Source: Parabacteroides gordonii MS-1 = DSM 23371
GTDB taxonomy: Bacteria; Bacteroidota; Bacteroidia; Bacteroidales; Tannerellaceae
Assembly: GCF_000969825.1 (NCBI RefSeq)
Contig: NZ_KQ033919.1
Location: forward strand, 4,042,749 to 4,106,748
Direction of reading: 5' to 3'
Length of the DNA: 64,000 bases
Of the stretch, positions 18,201-26,470 are shown piece by piece; position 1 is the first letter of the stretch; every line of letters begins with the position of its first letter. Position numbers and translations under genes: made by a program. The notes beneath the pieces were generated by a model. The model was not told the DNA's origin. It searched no databases and saw nothing but the letters and a program-made list of their open reading frames with translations.

Positions 18201-18699
18201 CGTCGATATCTGTAACGGTACCGATCGTTGTCCCTTTTACAACTACGTTTACTCCGACGAGCGGCATACCTGTATGGTCAGTGACGGTGCCCCGGACAGC
18301 AATACCGTTTTGTGTTGTGACAGGTGCCTGTTTTGAAGCGGTCTCTTTCTCGTTCTTCACAATTACTTGTCTGCCTTTGATAACGTAAGAAAAACCATTT
18401 GAAGAAAAGACCTCTTTGATAATTTCATCGATGGATTTGTTTAAAATATCCACATTGACCTTCTTTCCCAGATCTACCGCTTCTTCATATATAAACACGT
18501 ACTTGCTGTTTTTTTCTATATATGAAAAGACTTCTTTTAATGTCTTGTTTTGCATCTGGACAGTCAATTTCTCCCCTAGCATTTCATGGGGAGTTGATGC
18601 ATGTGTGGTTAACGCAGGATATGATATTAAAGATATCAATAAACATGCTAATTTTATGTAATTAATCTTTTTTCGATTAATTGCTGTATTTTTTTCCAT
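15286..18699 (-). CDS. SusC/RagA-family TonB-dependent transporter with STN domain (locus 1)
   Basis: 1137 residues: N-terminal signal region, an STN domain (about 44-114, 'LTVQMQNKTLKEVFSYIE') that talks to a FecR-type anti-sigma factor in the periplasm, a carboxypeptidase-D-like regulatory domain (about 132-210, 'GTVTDHTGMPLVGVNVVVKG'), the TonB-contact strand DEVVVVGYGTQKK, the plug with the SusC signature 'ILKDAASSAIYGSRAANGVI', and a large barrel ending in YSLGLNVSF. It imports oligosaccharides together with the SusD protein encoded next. The STN domain agrees with the upstream sigma/FecR pair: substrate binding should relieve FecR and free the sigma factor. Its promoter and leader hairpin are described separately. 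Confidence 0.95.
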   Translation of the reverse strand: MEKNTAINRKKINYIKLACLLISLISYPALTTHASTPHEMLGEKLTVQMQNKTLKEVFSYIEKNSKYVFIYEEAVDLGKKVNVDILNKSIDEIIKEVFSSNGFSYVIKGRQVIVKNEKETASKQAPVTTQNGIAVRGTVTDHTGMPLVGVNVVVKGTTIGTVTDIDGNFDLTNVPQGSILQFSYIGYKNQEMKAQAKVTVALSEDNELLDEVVVVGYGTQKKVNMTGAVSSVKVGALDNRPVTNATNALAGLAAGLSVTNTGGSVPGLESPTIRIRGQGTLNNSDPLIVIDGMAGASISDINPQDIESISILKDAASSAIYGSRAANGVILITTKKGTEGSARITYNGNVSFEKAAKRLNLVTDYADFMEIQNAGLIANGQAPRFSQGKIDEWRNDGGKNPTIYPNTDWQDHIYRSPSVVQNHTVTANGGTKSARYNLSFGYINNPGMIYHSNYKRYQMRANVDVDIKPWLTVGANAYGYVDYNNPSADTAGAGGDVIWGYGAFNTVPGMTLYDPATGLYGGIQNPEEENVSNANPYRRMWFYKEDFPTISRRTVAKMYGRITPFKGLTIDASYTYNAWDRRIEHHLTDRDLYRFTADGPVLLRAGTVRTYIRRYNYRNDFRASDITARYEFKLDKLDASVMAGASQEYNKYDQDYYLKYDLVDESLTALDAASTLGRITGNYNEWAMRSYFGRINLVWDDKYMLEANLRADGSSRFAPNKRWGYFPSVSAGWRISQEKFMEDYQDWLSSLKLRVSYGSLGNNAASNNYMYQSLYAATNYVLGNTITGGLSQTTLSNTQLTWESTYVTNVGLDFGFFKNRLSGSFEWFNRDTKGILISLPVPLEHGTSSVPNQNAGEVNNRGVDLEINWTDQIEKVGYSVGFNMGFVSNKVTKFQGDVASISGVNKIQEGKPINQYYVLKVDRIVRDQSDLDYVQSLVDKNPNYFATYQRPELGDFLFSDANGDGNLNADDRVEIGHGDSPRLTFGANLGLTWNNFDFSMLLQGVGDYKVYYNNQAFRFTTVMGQSLIKDITDNAWTPENPYNSIYPRLRNNANSKNNIASDAFIHNAAYLRCKNIQLGYTLPKSISQKFFVENLKIYTSIDNLFTITSFPGLDPEIAATVGYPAVRQYSLGLNVSF

Positions 18700-18745
18700 A
18701 CCTTTGTATTATAATTCTTTAAACGACTAAGGATTATCTCTTGAT

Positions 18746-18778
18746 AGATCGGACAATTGCGCCAACAGTGTCCGATCT
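18746..18778 (-). promoter_or_regulatory. Leader hairpin with TTGGCG loop before susC (locus 1)
   Basis: AGATCGGACA and TGTCCGATCT pair perfectly (18746-18755 with 18769-18778). Read on the minus strand, inner TG/CA pairs leave the hexaloop TTGGCG. There is no T-run after it on the coding strand, so it is not a standard terminator. It ends 46 nt before the susC ATG. Locus 2 has the same loop in the same place (41703-41734). Confidence 0.75.
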
Positions 18779-18799
18779 TTTTTTGTTTTTTTTATATCT

Positions 18800-18829
18800 T
18801 CATAGGCAAATCTGTTATTTGTTAATACT
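18800..18829 (-). promoter_or_regulatory. Putative ECF-sigma promoter of susC (locus 1)
   Basis: On the minus strand AGTATTAAC (18829-18821), a 16-nt spacer and TATGA (18804-18800). The identical pair with identical spacing lies upstream of the other susC gene at 41655-41684. Spacing fits the -35/-10 of ECF sigma factors, and a start about seven bases downstream would place the TTGGCG hairpin at the 5' end of the mRNA. Assignment is by comparison within this window. Confidence 0.6.
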
Positions 18830-18854
18830 CTATTTATCTATTCTCCCGTTTCTT

Positions 18855-19961
18855 TTATTCCAGAAAGTGATATCCTCCGCCTTCTGCTTTTTCGACGTTC
18901 AATGAAGCTGAAACTTTTACGATATCCAGGACTTCATCGATAGATTCACAAAGATCGAGCTTGCCGGAGAGTTTCCGGCTGGCTATGCTTTTATCATACC
19001 AGATAGGCACTCCGTAATAACGGGATAAATTATCCAGCACCTTCGATACGGTTTCCTTTTCTAAAAGCATAATATTGTCTTTCCAACAGATATATTTCGT
19101 TACATCGACCTTTTCTTTTTTCATAATGCCATCCTTCAGACTAACCATTTGGGAAGGACTTAACAGTATCTTTTCTTTTGCAGAAGAGTTTACTTCGACA
19201 CGTCCGTTCACCAATACAACGGAGATGTTTTGTTCTTCATAGGCGGTAACATTGAAAACCGTTCCCAGCACTTTGACATCCAATCCTTTCGTTTTTACAA
19301 TGAACGGAGCTTTCGGATTATGGGCCACTTCCAGATACACTTCTCCCTCTACGGCTATTTCACGTTTGTCGCTGCCGAAAACCGATGGATAAATTACGTG
19401 ACTGGCTGCGTTTACATACATTTTTGTACCATCCGACAAAGTGATATATGTACGTTTCCCTTTAGGTACAATAATATGGTTCAGATTGTTCCCTTTAGTA
19501 GCCGGTTCTTCAGGAATCTTTGATAATTGGTTGTTTACGGTTATGCTACCTTCTTCGTCATAATTAACGACTGCTTCATTTTCCAATACCACCTGCCGGT
19601 TTTCAGAAATAACCAGATGTATTTCGTTTAGGCTATCCACAGGTGCCACTTTTTGCAGTTCGGTAAGGAAGGTCGATTCTTCCTGCGGCTCGAAGTAATG
19701 CATGGAGATCATAAAAAGAATGGCTATAGACGCAGCAACGGATAATCCGGCAAGAAGGTATCGAAGCGTTTTCTTCCCGCTCTTTCCGGAAGATGACAAT
19801 TCCTTCACGTTTGCCCACGAATCCTGTACTTCCATATCGGTAACCTGTTCGTGCTTTTTGACAAGTGAAATAAATTGTTTCATCTCGTTGTCAAAATCTG
19901 TCTTTTGTATTTTATTTTTAGCCATACAAGTTGTGCTTTTATAATTATTACAACTCATCAC
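18855..19961 (-). CDS. FecR-family anti-sigma factor (locus 1)
   Basis: Inner-membrane regulator that holds the ECF sigma factor encoded upstream until the STN domain of the cognate SusC signals. The cytoplasmic part covers about residues 1-66, a transmembrane helix 68-88, and the periplasmic FecR domain about 165-260 ('LSDGTKMYVNAASHVIYPSVF', 'VLGTVFNVTAY'), followed by a DUF4974-like C-terminal domain (about 300-367). The ATG at 19925 (MAKNKIQK) is an equally plausible start, and the first 12 residues (Cys/Asn/Thr-rich) look less typical. It lies between the sigma gene and susC, all on the same strand. Confidence 0.92.
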   Translation of the reverse strand: MMSCNNYKSTTCMAKNKIQKTDFDNEMKQFISLVKKHEQVTDMEVQDSWANVKELSSSGKSGKKTLRYLLAGLSVAASIAILFMISMHYFEPQEESTFLTELQKVAPVDSLNEIHLVISENRQVVLENEAVVNYDEEGSITVNNQLSKIPEEPATKGNNLNHIIVPKGKRTYITLSDGTKMYVNAASHVIYPSVFGSDKREIAVEGEVYLEVAHNPKAPFIVKTKGLDVKVLGTVFNVTAYEEQNISVVLVNGRVEVNSSAKEKILLSPSQMVSLKDGIMKKEKVDVTKYICWKDNIMLLEKETVSKVLDNLSRYYGVPIWYDKSIASRKLSGKLDLCESIDEVLDIVKVSASLNVEKAEGGGYHFLE

Positions 19962-20047
19962 TACCCGCGGTACTCAATAGAATATGCATTTAACAAATTA
20001 AACGCTTTGTTTAACATTTAATATCAAAAAAGGGTGATAGCAATACA

Positions 20048-20611
20048 TTATTCTTCATCCATAAATGAATCGGAAAGAAGTAAACTTCTCAATTTGGCGA
20101 TTGATCTGAAAAGAAGATTTTTACTGGATTGGTAGTTGATGTTCAGCAAATCGGATATTTCATCATGATTCAGCTCCCTGATATAATAGAGGTACAATAT
20201 CTCTTGCTGTTTGGATGACAATTTCCTGAAAGCCGAACTTATAAATACATTTTTAGGAGACAGATCTTCTTCATCTAAGAATTGATCAGCTTTGACTGTC
20301 AAAACATCATCGGGGCAACTGATAAGGATGCCATTACGGATCTGCTCAGACTTTAATTCATTGTATAAGGCATACCGGAAGGCTTTCAGCAGATAACAAC
20401 GGACGGAAGCGGTTTGAGATAAACCGGAGTAATTGGACATCAGTTTGACAAAGAAGTTTTGCAGGCAATTCTTTACAAGATCCGTATCCTTTGAATATAT
20501 CTTACCGTAATTATATAATATAGGATAATACCTCCGGTATAAAACTTCAAAAGCTTTACGATCTCCTTTGAGGCAAAGATTCCATATTATTTCATCTGCT
20601 TTTTGATACAT
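20048..20611 (-). CDS. ECF-type RNA polymerase sigma factor (locus 1)
   Basis: 187 residues with sigma-70 region 2 at about 18-85 ('FEVLYRRYYPILYNYGKIYS', then 'VKNCLQNFFVKLM') and region 4 helix-turn-helix at about 128-180 ('KLSSKQQEILYLYY', 'NHDEISDLLNINYQSSKNLL'). No region 1.1 or 3 is present, as expected for ECF sigma factors. It is first in the minus-strand order sigma, fecR, susC, susD, so it is the trans-envelope switch for locus 1. Its likely target is the AGTATTAAC/TATGA motif in front of susC. A primary-sigma -7 box (TATATTTG on the minus strand, 20660-20653) lies about 40 bases upstream of the ATG, without a convincing -33 element. Confidence 0.93.
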   Translation of the reverse strand: MYQKADEIIWNLCLKGDRKAFEVLYRRYYPILYNYGKIYSKDTDLVKNCLQNFFVKLMSNYSGLSQTASVRCYLLKAFRYALYNELKSEQIRNGILISCPDDVLTVKADQFLDEEDLSPKNVFISSAFRKLSSKQQEILYLYYIRELNHDEISDLLNINYQSSKNLLFRSIAKLRSLLLSDSFMDEE

Positions 20612-20833
20612 TCCTGAATTATTTCAAAATTACATTCATCCTAAAAATGCTGCAAATATAGTATTAGCCTTCTCCTTTTCTGTTACGATTCTATTAACTC
20701 TTTGTTATAAAAATCTCACAAATATATATATAAATATCCGGATGTACGTTAAATTTTGTAAATCCAGGTATTTTTTTAAGAGGTAATGTTTTGAATATAT
20801 TTAAAATTATACCTCTTTTTATTCGACATATAT

Positions 20834-22690
20834 TTATTCCTTATAATCTATCCATACTTTCATTTTTCCCGCTTCCCGGTTGTCCCATGCGTAATAGGGG
20901 ATGAAGGTGATTAATTGTTGCCCGTTTTTGGCATTGACGGTTTTCACTCCGTTCAGAAGATCGTTCTCGAAAGAAGTTTGGAATTTGGTGTCGGGGGTAA
21001 GTGTTAACTGGTCGAAATGGCCGGGGATGTCTGTTTCTTCCACACAGTAAACAAGAGGGCCGCGTTGGATGGCACGTTTGCCTATGTTTTCCATCACTTG
21101 AGGATCGGCCGATTCAACTTCGACGGGCATATCCATGTCTAACGAGATCACGTCGCCCGATTTCCAGTCGTAAACGATAGCATATCCTTTTTCTTGAGAT
21201 AAGCCCACTTCCTTTCCGTTTATTGTTATGGTGTAATTTTTGCACCAACCGGGTATACGGAGCCGGATTTCCTTATCCAGGTCTTTGGTGGAAGATACTG
21301 TGAGTTTAACGGAGCCATCCCAAGGGTAATTGGTCTCTTGCCGTAGGATGACGTTATCGTCGTTGAGGGTAAACCGGGTCGTGTTACCTACGTAAAGGTT
21401 GACCCAGAGCGCATCGTCAGAAATAGCGTAGATGTAATTACCTATGGTTGGCAGGAAACGGGAGAGTTGGTTAGGGCAGCAGGCACAGCCGTACCATTCT
21501 TGCCGGTGATGGTCTCCTTTCGATTCTAAGGGATTTACATAGAAAAATCGGTCACCGCTTAGGGAGATGCCGGCAAGCACGCCGTTGTACATGGAGCGTT
21601 CCAGTATATCGATGTATTTCGCGTCGCCTGTAATTAGATTCATACGTTGGTTCCAAAGTACCATACCGACAGAAGCACAGGTTTCGCAATATGCCTTCAA
21701 ATTCGGTAAGTCGTAATCTTTTGTGAAGCCTTCATTATGTTTGGATGAACCGATTCCTCCGGTAATGTACATGTTTCGCAATACGACATCGTCCCATAAT
21801 CGATGTATGGCTGCCATATATTCGGTGTTGTTTTTTAAGACAGCTATGTCGGCCATACCACAGTAGAGGTACATGTTTCGTACAGCATGCCCCGAGATGT
21901 CGGTAAGTTCTTTGACCGGGTAGTTGTCTTGATAGTAATCCGGATCCCATGTACCTTTGCCATCCTTGCTGCCATGTCCGTGTCCGCGTTCTTCCAGTAG
22001 CCAATGGGCAAAATCTAGATATTTTTCTTCTTGGGTAATTTGATAGAGTTTTACGAGAGCTAGTTCAATTTCCTCATGCCCCGGAACCCAATGTGCTTTT
22101 TCTGGTCCGAATTGCCTCATCATGTGGTCGGCCATACGGATACTGGCGTCAAGTAGTTTGCGTTTGCCAGTTGCTTGGAAATAGGCTATTGCGGCCTCTA
22201 TCATGTGTCCGGCGCAATACATTTCATGCTTGTCCATGTTTGTCCAGCGTTTTTCCAAGTTGGTAAGTGTGTAGAAGGTATTGATGTACCCATCGGGTTG
22301 TTGTGCTTTTTCAATTTTGTCTATCCATTCGTCGGCTTTTTTCTCCAGTTCGGGGTCAGGATGGTTGATCAGGCTGTAAGCAATGCCTTCCAGTGCTTTG
22401 TAAACGTCGGAATCGTCGAAGAAGAAGCCTGAGTGTTTTCCTTCTCCTTTTGCTGCGTTTTCAAAATTGCGAATGCGACCGGTTTGATTTTCTATTTGAT
22501 CGATACAAACGGGCAGAGTGGTGGAGACATGTTTGTTTAGCCGGGGTGACCAAAAATTGTCATTGATTTTCACATGGGAGAAATCAATTTGCTTAATCAT
22601 TTTTAATGGTTGCTCTTTTATTTCTTCTTTAGAGCTTAGGCAGCCTTGAGCGAGTAAAGCTGGCACGACGAGTATTAGATATTGTTTCAT
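20834..22690 (-). CDS. GH127-family (DUF1680) glycoside hydrolase, lipoprotein
   Basis: 618 residues with a probable lipoprotein signal (C17 in LLAQGC). The (alpha/alpha)6 catalytic domain carries the GH127 active-site set: candidate acid/base E320 (KHNEGF), zinc ligands E336 and C338 (CETCAS), and the cysteine pair C404-C405 in GCACCPNQ, where the first Cys is the nucleophile in the characterised Bifidobacterium enzyme HypBA1. Known members are retaining beta-L-arabinofuranosidases; related GH146 enzymes share the pattern. The gene lies between the sigma factor of locus 1 (221 bases away) and the terminator of the rlmI operon, on the same strand but with its own upstream region, so membership of locus 1 is not certain. 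A related exo-glycosidase activity is possible. Confidence 0.88.
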   Translation of the reverse strand: MKQYLILVVPALLAQGCLSSKEEIKEQPLKMIKQIDFSHVKINDNFWSPRLNKHVSTTLPVCIDQIENQTGRIRNFENAAKGEGKHSGFFFDDSDVYKALEGIAYSLINHPDPELEKKADEWIDKIEKAQQPDGYINTFYTLTNLEKRWTNMDKHEMYCAGHMIEAAIAYFQATGKRKLLDASIRMADHMMRQFGPEKAHWVPGHEEIELALVKLYQITQEEKYLDFAHWLLEERGHGHGSKDGKGTWDPDYYQDNYPVKELTDISGHAVRNMYLYCGMADIAVLKNNTEYMAAIHRLWDDVVLRNMYITGGIGSSKHNEGFTKDYDLPNLKAYCETCASVGMVLWNQRMNLITGDAKYIDILERSMYNGVLAGISLSGDRFFYVNPLESKGDHHRQEWYGCACCPNQLSRFLPTIGNYIYAISDDALWVNLYVGNTTRFTLNDDNVILRQETNYPWDGSVKLTVSSTKDLDKEIRLRIPGWCKNYTITINGKEVGLSQEKGYAIVYDWKSGDVISLDMDMPVEVESADPQVMENIGKRAIQRGPLVYCVEETDIPGHFDQLTLTPDTKFQTSFENDLLNGVKTVNAKNGQQLITFIPYYAWDNREAGKMKVWIDYKE

Positions 22691-22800
22691 GTCGTTGTAG
22701 AGTTTAATATTAATAGTTCGTAGCGGATAAAGATAGTGATTTTTTCTTAATTTCTAATAGTTATTGGGTGGTGTATGTGCATAAAAAGGGGGAGTGTAAA

Positions 22801-22842
22801 AAAAAACGTATCGAACATTGTAGGGTGTCGATACGTTTTTTT
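22801..22842 (-). terminator. Terminator of the rlmI operon
   Basis: CGTATCGA (22807-22814) pairs with TCGATACG (22828-22835); flanking A- and T-runs extend the stem and give a U-tract on either strand. It follows the minus-strand rlmI stop by 16 bases and precedes the GH127 gene, which therefore needs its own promoter. Confidence 0.85.
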
Positions 22843-22857
22843 ATAAGGGGAGTTTTT

Positions 22858-24042
22858 TTATTCTACATATAAAACCAGTCCTTTCAGATATTCCCCTTCC
22901 GGATGATAAATATTGACTGGATGATCGGCCGGCTGTGTCAATTGGTGCAGGATGCGTACACTACGGCCGGATTGGGCGGCAGCACTGAATACAGCCAGGC
23001 GGAAATTCTCTTTGCTGACAACCTGCGAGCAGGAGAATGTAAACAGGATACCTCCCGGTTTGATCTTTTCGAAAGCGATCGCATTCAATTTACGATATCC
23101 CTGCAGTGCGTTGCGAAGAACATTTTTATGTTTGGCAAACGCCGGTGGGTCCAGAATGATCAGGTCATAATTGCTTCCCATCTTTTCCAGATATTTAAAA
23201 GCATCTTCCGCAAAGGCCTTATGACGGGGATCGCCCGGGAAATTCAACTCCACATTCTTATTAGTCAACGATATCGCTTTGGCTGAACTGTCTACCGAAT
23301 GAACGATTTCTGCTCCGCCGCGCATCGCATAGAATGAGAAACCGCCTGTGTAACAGAACATATTCAATACGGAATGGCCTTTCGCATACTTTTCCAGTAA
23401 CGAACGGTTTTCACGCTGGTCTACAAAGAAACCTGTCTTTTGTCCTTTCTGCCAGTCTACACAGAATTTTAATCCGTTCTCGATGGCAATATCTTCTACT
23501 TCACCGCCAAACAAATAACCATCTTCACTTCCCAGATTGGCTTTGTAGGGAAGAGTCGCTTCCGATTTGTAATAAATATTCTGTAAAGTATCTCCCAGGA
23601 CGGTCTTTAATGCTTCGGCTACATCATGACGGGCATAATGCATACCAACCGAGTGAGCCTGCATAACAGCCGTATGAGAATAGATATCGATCACCAGACC
23701 GGGAAGATTATCCCCTTCACCATGAATCAGACGATATGTATTATTGTTCTCTACTTCTGCCAGATCCAGCTCCTTGCGGAGAGTGTAAGCAACGCGTATA
23801 CGTTCTTCCCAGAATTTTGCGTCGATAGTGACCGGCTTGAACGATAAAATGCGTACGGCAATACTACCGATCTGATAGTGGCCGATAGCCAGGAAACGCT
23901 GGTTTGTTCCGTACACTTCTACCAGGTCGCCCTCTTCCGGGTTACCTTCAATGCTTTGGATAGCTCCGGAGAACACCCACGGATGGAAGCGCAGCAACGA
24001 TTCTTCCTTTTTAGGTTTGAGAAAGACTTTACAATAGTTCAT
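22858..24042 (-). CDS. rlmI: RlmI-like 23S rRNA (cytosine-C5) methyltransferase
   Basis: 394 residues: an N-terminal PUA RNA-binding domain (about 1-75, 'PWVFSGAIQSIEGNPEEGDLVEVY') followed by an EEHEE-like segment and a class I SAM-dependent methyltransferase domain (about 180-394). Motif I is LNMFCYTGGFSFYA and motif IV is ILDPPAFAKHK (around 295-305); the late cysteine in FTFSCSQVV is the expected catalytic Cys. This architecture is that of RlmI/RlmCD-type enzymes that make 5-methylcytosine in 23S rRNA; the exact target base is not readable. It starts two bases after the exonuclease gene stop and is the last gene of a three-gene housekeeping operon. Confidence 0.9.
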   Translation of the reverse strand: MNYCKVFLKPKKEESLLRFHPWVFSGAIQSIEGNPEEGDLVEVYGTNQRFLAIGHYQIGSIAVRILSFKPVTIDAKFWEERIRVAYTLRKELDLAEVENNNTYRLIHGEGDNLPGLVIDIYSHTAVMQAHSVGMHYARHDVAEALKTVLGDTLQNIYYKSEATLPYKANLGSEDGYLFGGEVEDIAIENGLKFCVDWQKGQKTGFFVDQRENRSLLEKYAKGHSVLNMFCYTGGFSFYAMRGGAEIVHSVDSSAKAISLTNKNVELNFPGDPRHKAFAEDAFKYLEKMGSNYDLIILDPPAFAKHKNVLRNALQGYRKLNAIAFEKIKPGGILFTFSCSQVVSKENFRLAVFSAAAQSGRSVRILHQLTQPADHPVNIYHPEGEYLKGLVLYVE

Positions 24043-24044
24043 TA

Positions 24045-24629
24045 TTATTTATCTTGATTCAATTGGTTGTATATCTTCAGGCAGGCCCAGGCGTCGAGGG
24101 CTGCATATTTCTTCTGTTGTTCGGTCAGTACATCGGCTTCCCAGTTACTCAGGCGCTGGCCTTTCGATATTTTCTTGTCGAAAAGGATAGCATATATCTT
24201 TTGCAGGCTGGCATCTTCGATACCGAACTGTCCGACATAATTTTGCAGATCCAGAAAGTTCGCCGGTTTGATATCTGTCCGTTTCCGTATGGCGCCGAAG
24301 TCGTCGCGCAGGGAAAGGCCGATCTTTAATATTTTGTCGTTTACCATGAAGTCTTCGAGCGGTTGAGGAATACCGATCCTGTTCAGGCGGAACAGGAAAC
24401 AAGCCTCGTCTGTTGATATCTGCATCAACGAGATTTTATAGCGCGTACCTTTTTTAAAGCTGGGACGTGTCTCCGTATCGAAACCGACAGCCTCAAATTG
24501 TAACAGGTATTCAACCGCTTTATCTGCATCTTTTTCGGTGTCGATAACGATAATCCTACCGGGAAATTCTTCTATTTCAAGAAGTGATATTTCTTCTTTT
24601 GATATTGTGTGTGTATATTGTGTCATCAT
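24045..24629 (-). CDS. 3'-5' exonuclease, DEDDy family (RNase D-like domain)
   Basis: 194 residues forming a single DEDD exonuclease domain. Motif I is VGFDTETRP (about 50-58), motif II lies around KIGLSLRDDF (about 103-112), and motif III is the Y...D pattern KKYAALDAWACLKIY (about 174-188), which places it in the DEDDy class with RNase D and WRN-like exonucleases. It lacks the HRDC domains of full RNase D. The start codon overlaps the stop of the DUF5063 gene by four bases, and rlmI follows two bases after its stop. A role in RNA processing or DNA maintenance is possible; the family does not decide. Confidence 0.88.
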   Translation of the reverse strand: MMTQYTHTISKEEISLLEIEEFPGRIIVIDTEKDADKAVEYLLQFEAVGFDTETRPSFKKGTRYKISLMQISTDEACFLFRLNRIGIPQPLEDFMVNDKILKIGLSLRDDFGAIRKRTDIKPANFLDLQNYVGQFGIEDASLQKIYAILFDKKISKGQRLSNWEADVLTEQQKKYAALDAWACLKIYNQLNQDK

Positions 24630-25168
24630 TCCTCGTTCGTTTCTATAATTTCATCATCACTGTAACGGGCAGCATGAAGAGCTTTCAGTGCATTCAGGAG
24701 TTGCTGTCCCCAGAACTCCCGGAAGTTAGTACGGCATAAGGCGATAGCCTGAAGCATCACTTCTTCGTATCCCTGACGGAAAAGAGATACGAAATTACCG
24801 ACATCCTGATAAACATCTGCCAGGTTTTCCGAGATAAATGCAGCGATAGGCGTGTCACTGTACTGCATATCCGGATGGAAAGTTTCCAGATAGGTATCTT
24901 TTTCTCCCAACAGGCTTGCGATCCGGGTACGAACAGATTCGTACATGTCTTCTGTTACGAACAATTCCGGCTCGGCATCTTCATCAGATTCCACTTCCGG
25001 CAAAAGCGTTGCCTTCAGATAGAGCAAGGGCAATATCTTTACAGCTTTGTCCATAAAATCAAAAAGGCCGTTTTGTCCGGCTGCTTCAACAAATGTGCAA
25101 AACTCTAGCGCTACAGTTACAAACTCCAGCGTGTTATGTTCGTATATGGGATTATTTTCCTTTTCCAT
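24626..25168 (-). CDS. DUF5063-domain protein
   Basis: About 180 residues when started at the ATG at 25168. The open frame extends 13 codons further to 25207, but that segment overlaps a strong -7 promoter box (25212-25205), so the shorter start (MEKENNPIYEH) is preferred. The protein is acidic and helical ('FVTVALEFCTFVEAA', 'NLADVYQDVGNFVSLFRQGYEE'), cytoplasmic, without obvious catalytic motifs, and fits the DUF5063 family found next to the exonuclease and RlmI genes in many Bacteroidales. Its stop overlaps the exonuclease start by four bases, which implies translational coupling. Function unknown. Confidence 0.8.
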   Translation of the reverse strand: MEKENNPIYEHNTLEFVTVALEFCTFVEAAGQNGLFDFMDKAVKILPLLYLKATLLPEVESDEDAEPELFVTEDMYESVRTRIASLLGEKDTYLETFHPDMQYSDTPIAAFISENLADVYQDVGNFVSLFRQGYEEVMLQAIALCRTNFREFWGQQLLNALKALHAARYSDDEIIETNEE

Positions 25169-25204
25169 TTTACTTCTTATGGTGTTCCTACCATTTCTAA
25201 CCTG

Positions 25205-25212
25205 CAAAAGTA
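25205..25212 (-). promoter_or_regulatory. -7 promoter element of the DUF5063-exonuclease-rlmI operon
   Basis: TACTTTTG on the minus strand matches TAnnTTTG exactly. A weak -33-like TCTG sits about 20 nt upstream. It lies 37 bases before the ATG at 25168 and decides that start over the one at 25207. Confidence 0.6.
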
Positions 25213-25239
25213 AGAAATATATTGCGATAATCAGAATTA

Positions 25240-26454
25240 TTAATTCTTATTAAGGTCTCGTTGCAAAAAGTCATTCAGGTTGAATTGTTTGATACCTTTG
25301 TAATCGCTACCAACTATCAGATCGTTAAGAGTGACTACATATTTAGGATAATTGTCGTTGATAGCCAATAGGTTTCCGAATTCCCGCTTTTCTGTTTCTT
25401 CATTTGTAATTTGCAGAGTGACCTGGACATAAATCTTGGAACCATTCTTTTCTCCGATAAAATCAATCTCTTTATCACCGGATTTTCCGACATACACATT
25501 AAAACCCTCTTGAATAAGATGCAGAAAAACAGCATTTTCCATGATTTTATGAATATCTGAGCGCAAATTGAACCCTTTGATTGCATTTCGAATACCCAAA
25601 TCTTCAAAATAATATTTCTCTCCGATCTCAAACAATTTTAGACCAACGATATCAGCTCGGTTTACCTTATAAATAAAAAAGGCATTTCCTAAAGCTTTCA
25701 AATAATTGAGTGTAAGTTGGGGGGATATATCAATTCGCTGCGATTTCAGAAATTTACTGATATTACTGGCAGAGAACAGGCTCCCGATATTGTCGGATAA
25801 AAAGCATACCAGATTTTCAAGGAATGAAATATTACGAATATTTTCACGAGCCACTACATCTTTCAGCAGGATGGTAGAATAAATACTTTTTAAATATTCG
25901 AACGGATGTTCATTTGTTAAACCGATGTTTACCAGATATGGCATACCGCCATAAGTCAGATATTTTGTCAAACTTTCATAGGAATCCGTTAATTGGTGGA
26001 AGATCAGAAACTCCTTGTAACTCAGTCCATGAATAGGGAATTCGATATATCGTCCTCCTAAATAAGTCGCCAGTTCTCCGGATAGCATATTAGCATTACT
26101 TCCGGTGCAGAAAATATCACATTTGTTTTCTGCGAATAAACTGCGCAGAGCCAGTTGAAAGGAGCTTATATCCTGAACTTCATCAATGAAGAGATAATTT
26201 TTTTTCTTTTCTGTCAGTTGCTCATTTACATGTTTCAATAGATCCGTATAGTCATGTATCCACAAGAAATTTTCCAGTTCCCGATTTACATATATAATGT
26301 TGGCTTCTGGATCTGATTCTTTAACAACATCCATTAGTTGATACATAACATAGCTTTTCCCGACACGTCTTTGTCCGGTTAATACCTTTATGATCTGTTT
26401 GTTGATAAAAGGTTTTATTTTCTCAATGTATGTGGGACGTGATATATATTCCAT
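25240..26454 (-). CDS. AAA ATPase with DUF4143 domain
   Basis: 404 residues from the ATG at 26454 (MEYISRPTYIEK); an upstream extension of the frame to 26511 is hydrophobic, AT-rich and runs through the promoter and two repeats, so it is rejected. Walker A is GQRRVGKS (27-34), Walker B is LFIDEVQDI (about 95-103), with a sensor-like FCTGSNANML. The C-terminal DUF4143 part contains EIDFIGEKNGSKIYVQV, which resembles the acidic core of PD-(D/E)XK folds. Such ATPases are widespread, often horizontally mobile in Bacteroidetes, and of unknown function. It stands alone on the minus strand behind an unusual set of three spaced repeats. Confidence 0.88.
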   Translation of the reverse strand: MEYISRPTYIEKIKPFINKQIIKVLTGQRRVGKSYVMYQLMDVVKESDPEANIIYVNRELENFLWIHDYTDLLKHVNEQLTEKKKNYLFIDEVQDISSFQLALRSLFAENKCDIFCTGSNANMLSGELATYLGGRYIEFPIHGLSYKEFLIFHQLTDSYESLTKYLTYGGMPYLVNIGLTNEHPFEYLKSIYSTILLKDVVARENIRNISFLENLVCFLSDNIGSLFSASNISKFLKSQRIDISPQLTLNYLKALGNAFFIYKVNRADIVGLKLFEIGEKYYFEDLGIRNAIKGFNLRSDIHKIMENAVFLHLIQEGFNVYVGKSGDKEIDFIGEKNGSKIYVQVTLQITNEETEKREFGNLLAINDNYPKYVVTLNDLIVGSDYKGIKQFNLNDFLQRDLNKN

Positions 26455-26470
26455 AATTATAAAAGTTGTA

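Noticed and set aside
20778-20817. Stem AAGAGGTA/TACCTCTT after the GH127 gene as its terminator
   Set aside because: On the coding (minus) strand it is followed by A's, not T's; only the plus strand, where no gene ends, has a T-run.
25169-25207. Extended N-terminus of the DUF5063 protein
   Set aside because: It overlaps an exact TAnnTTTG promoter box; the ATG at 25168 is a better start.
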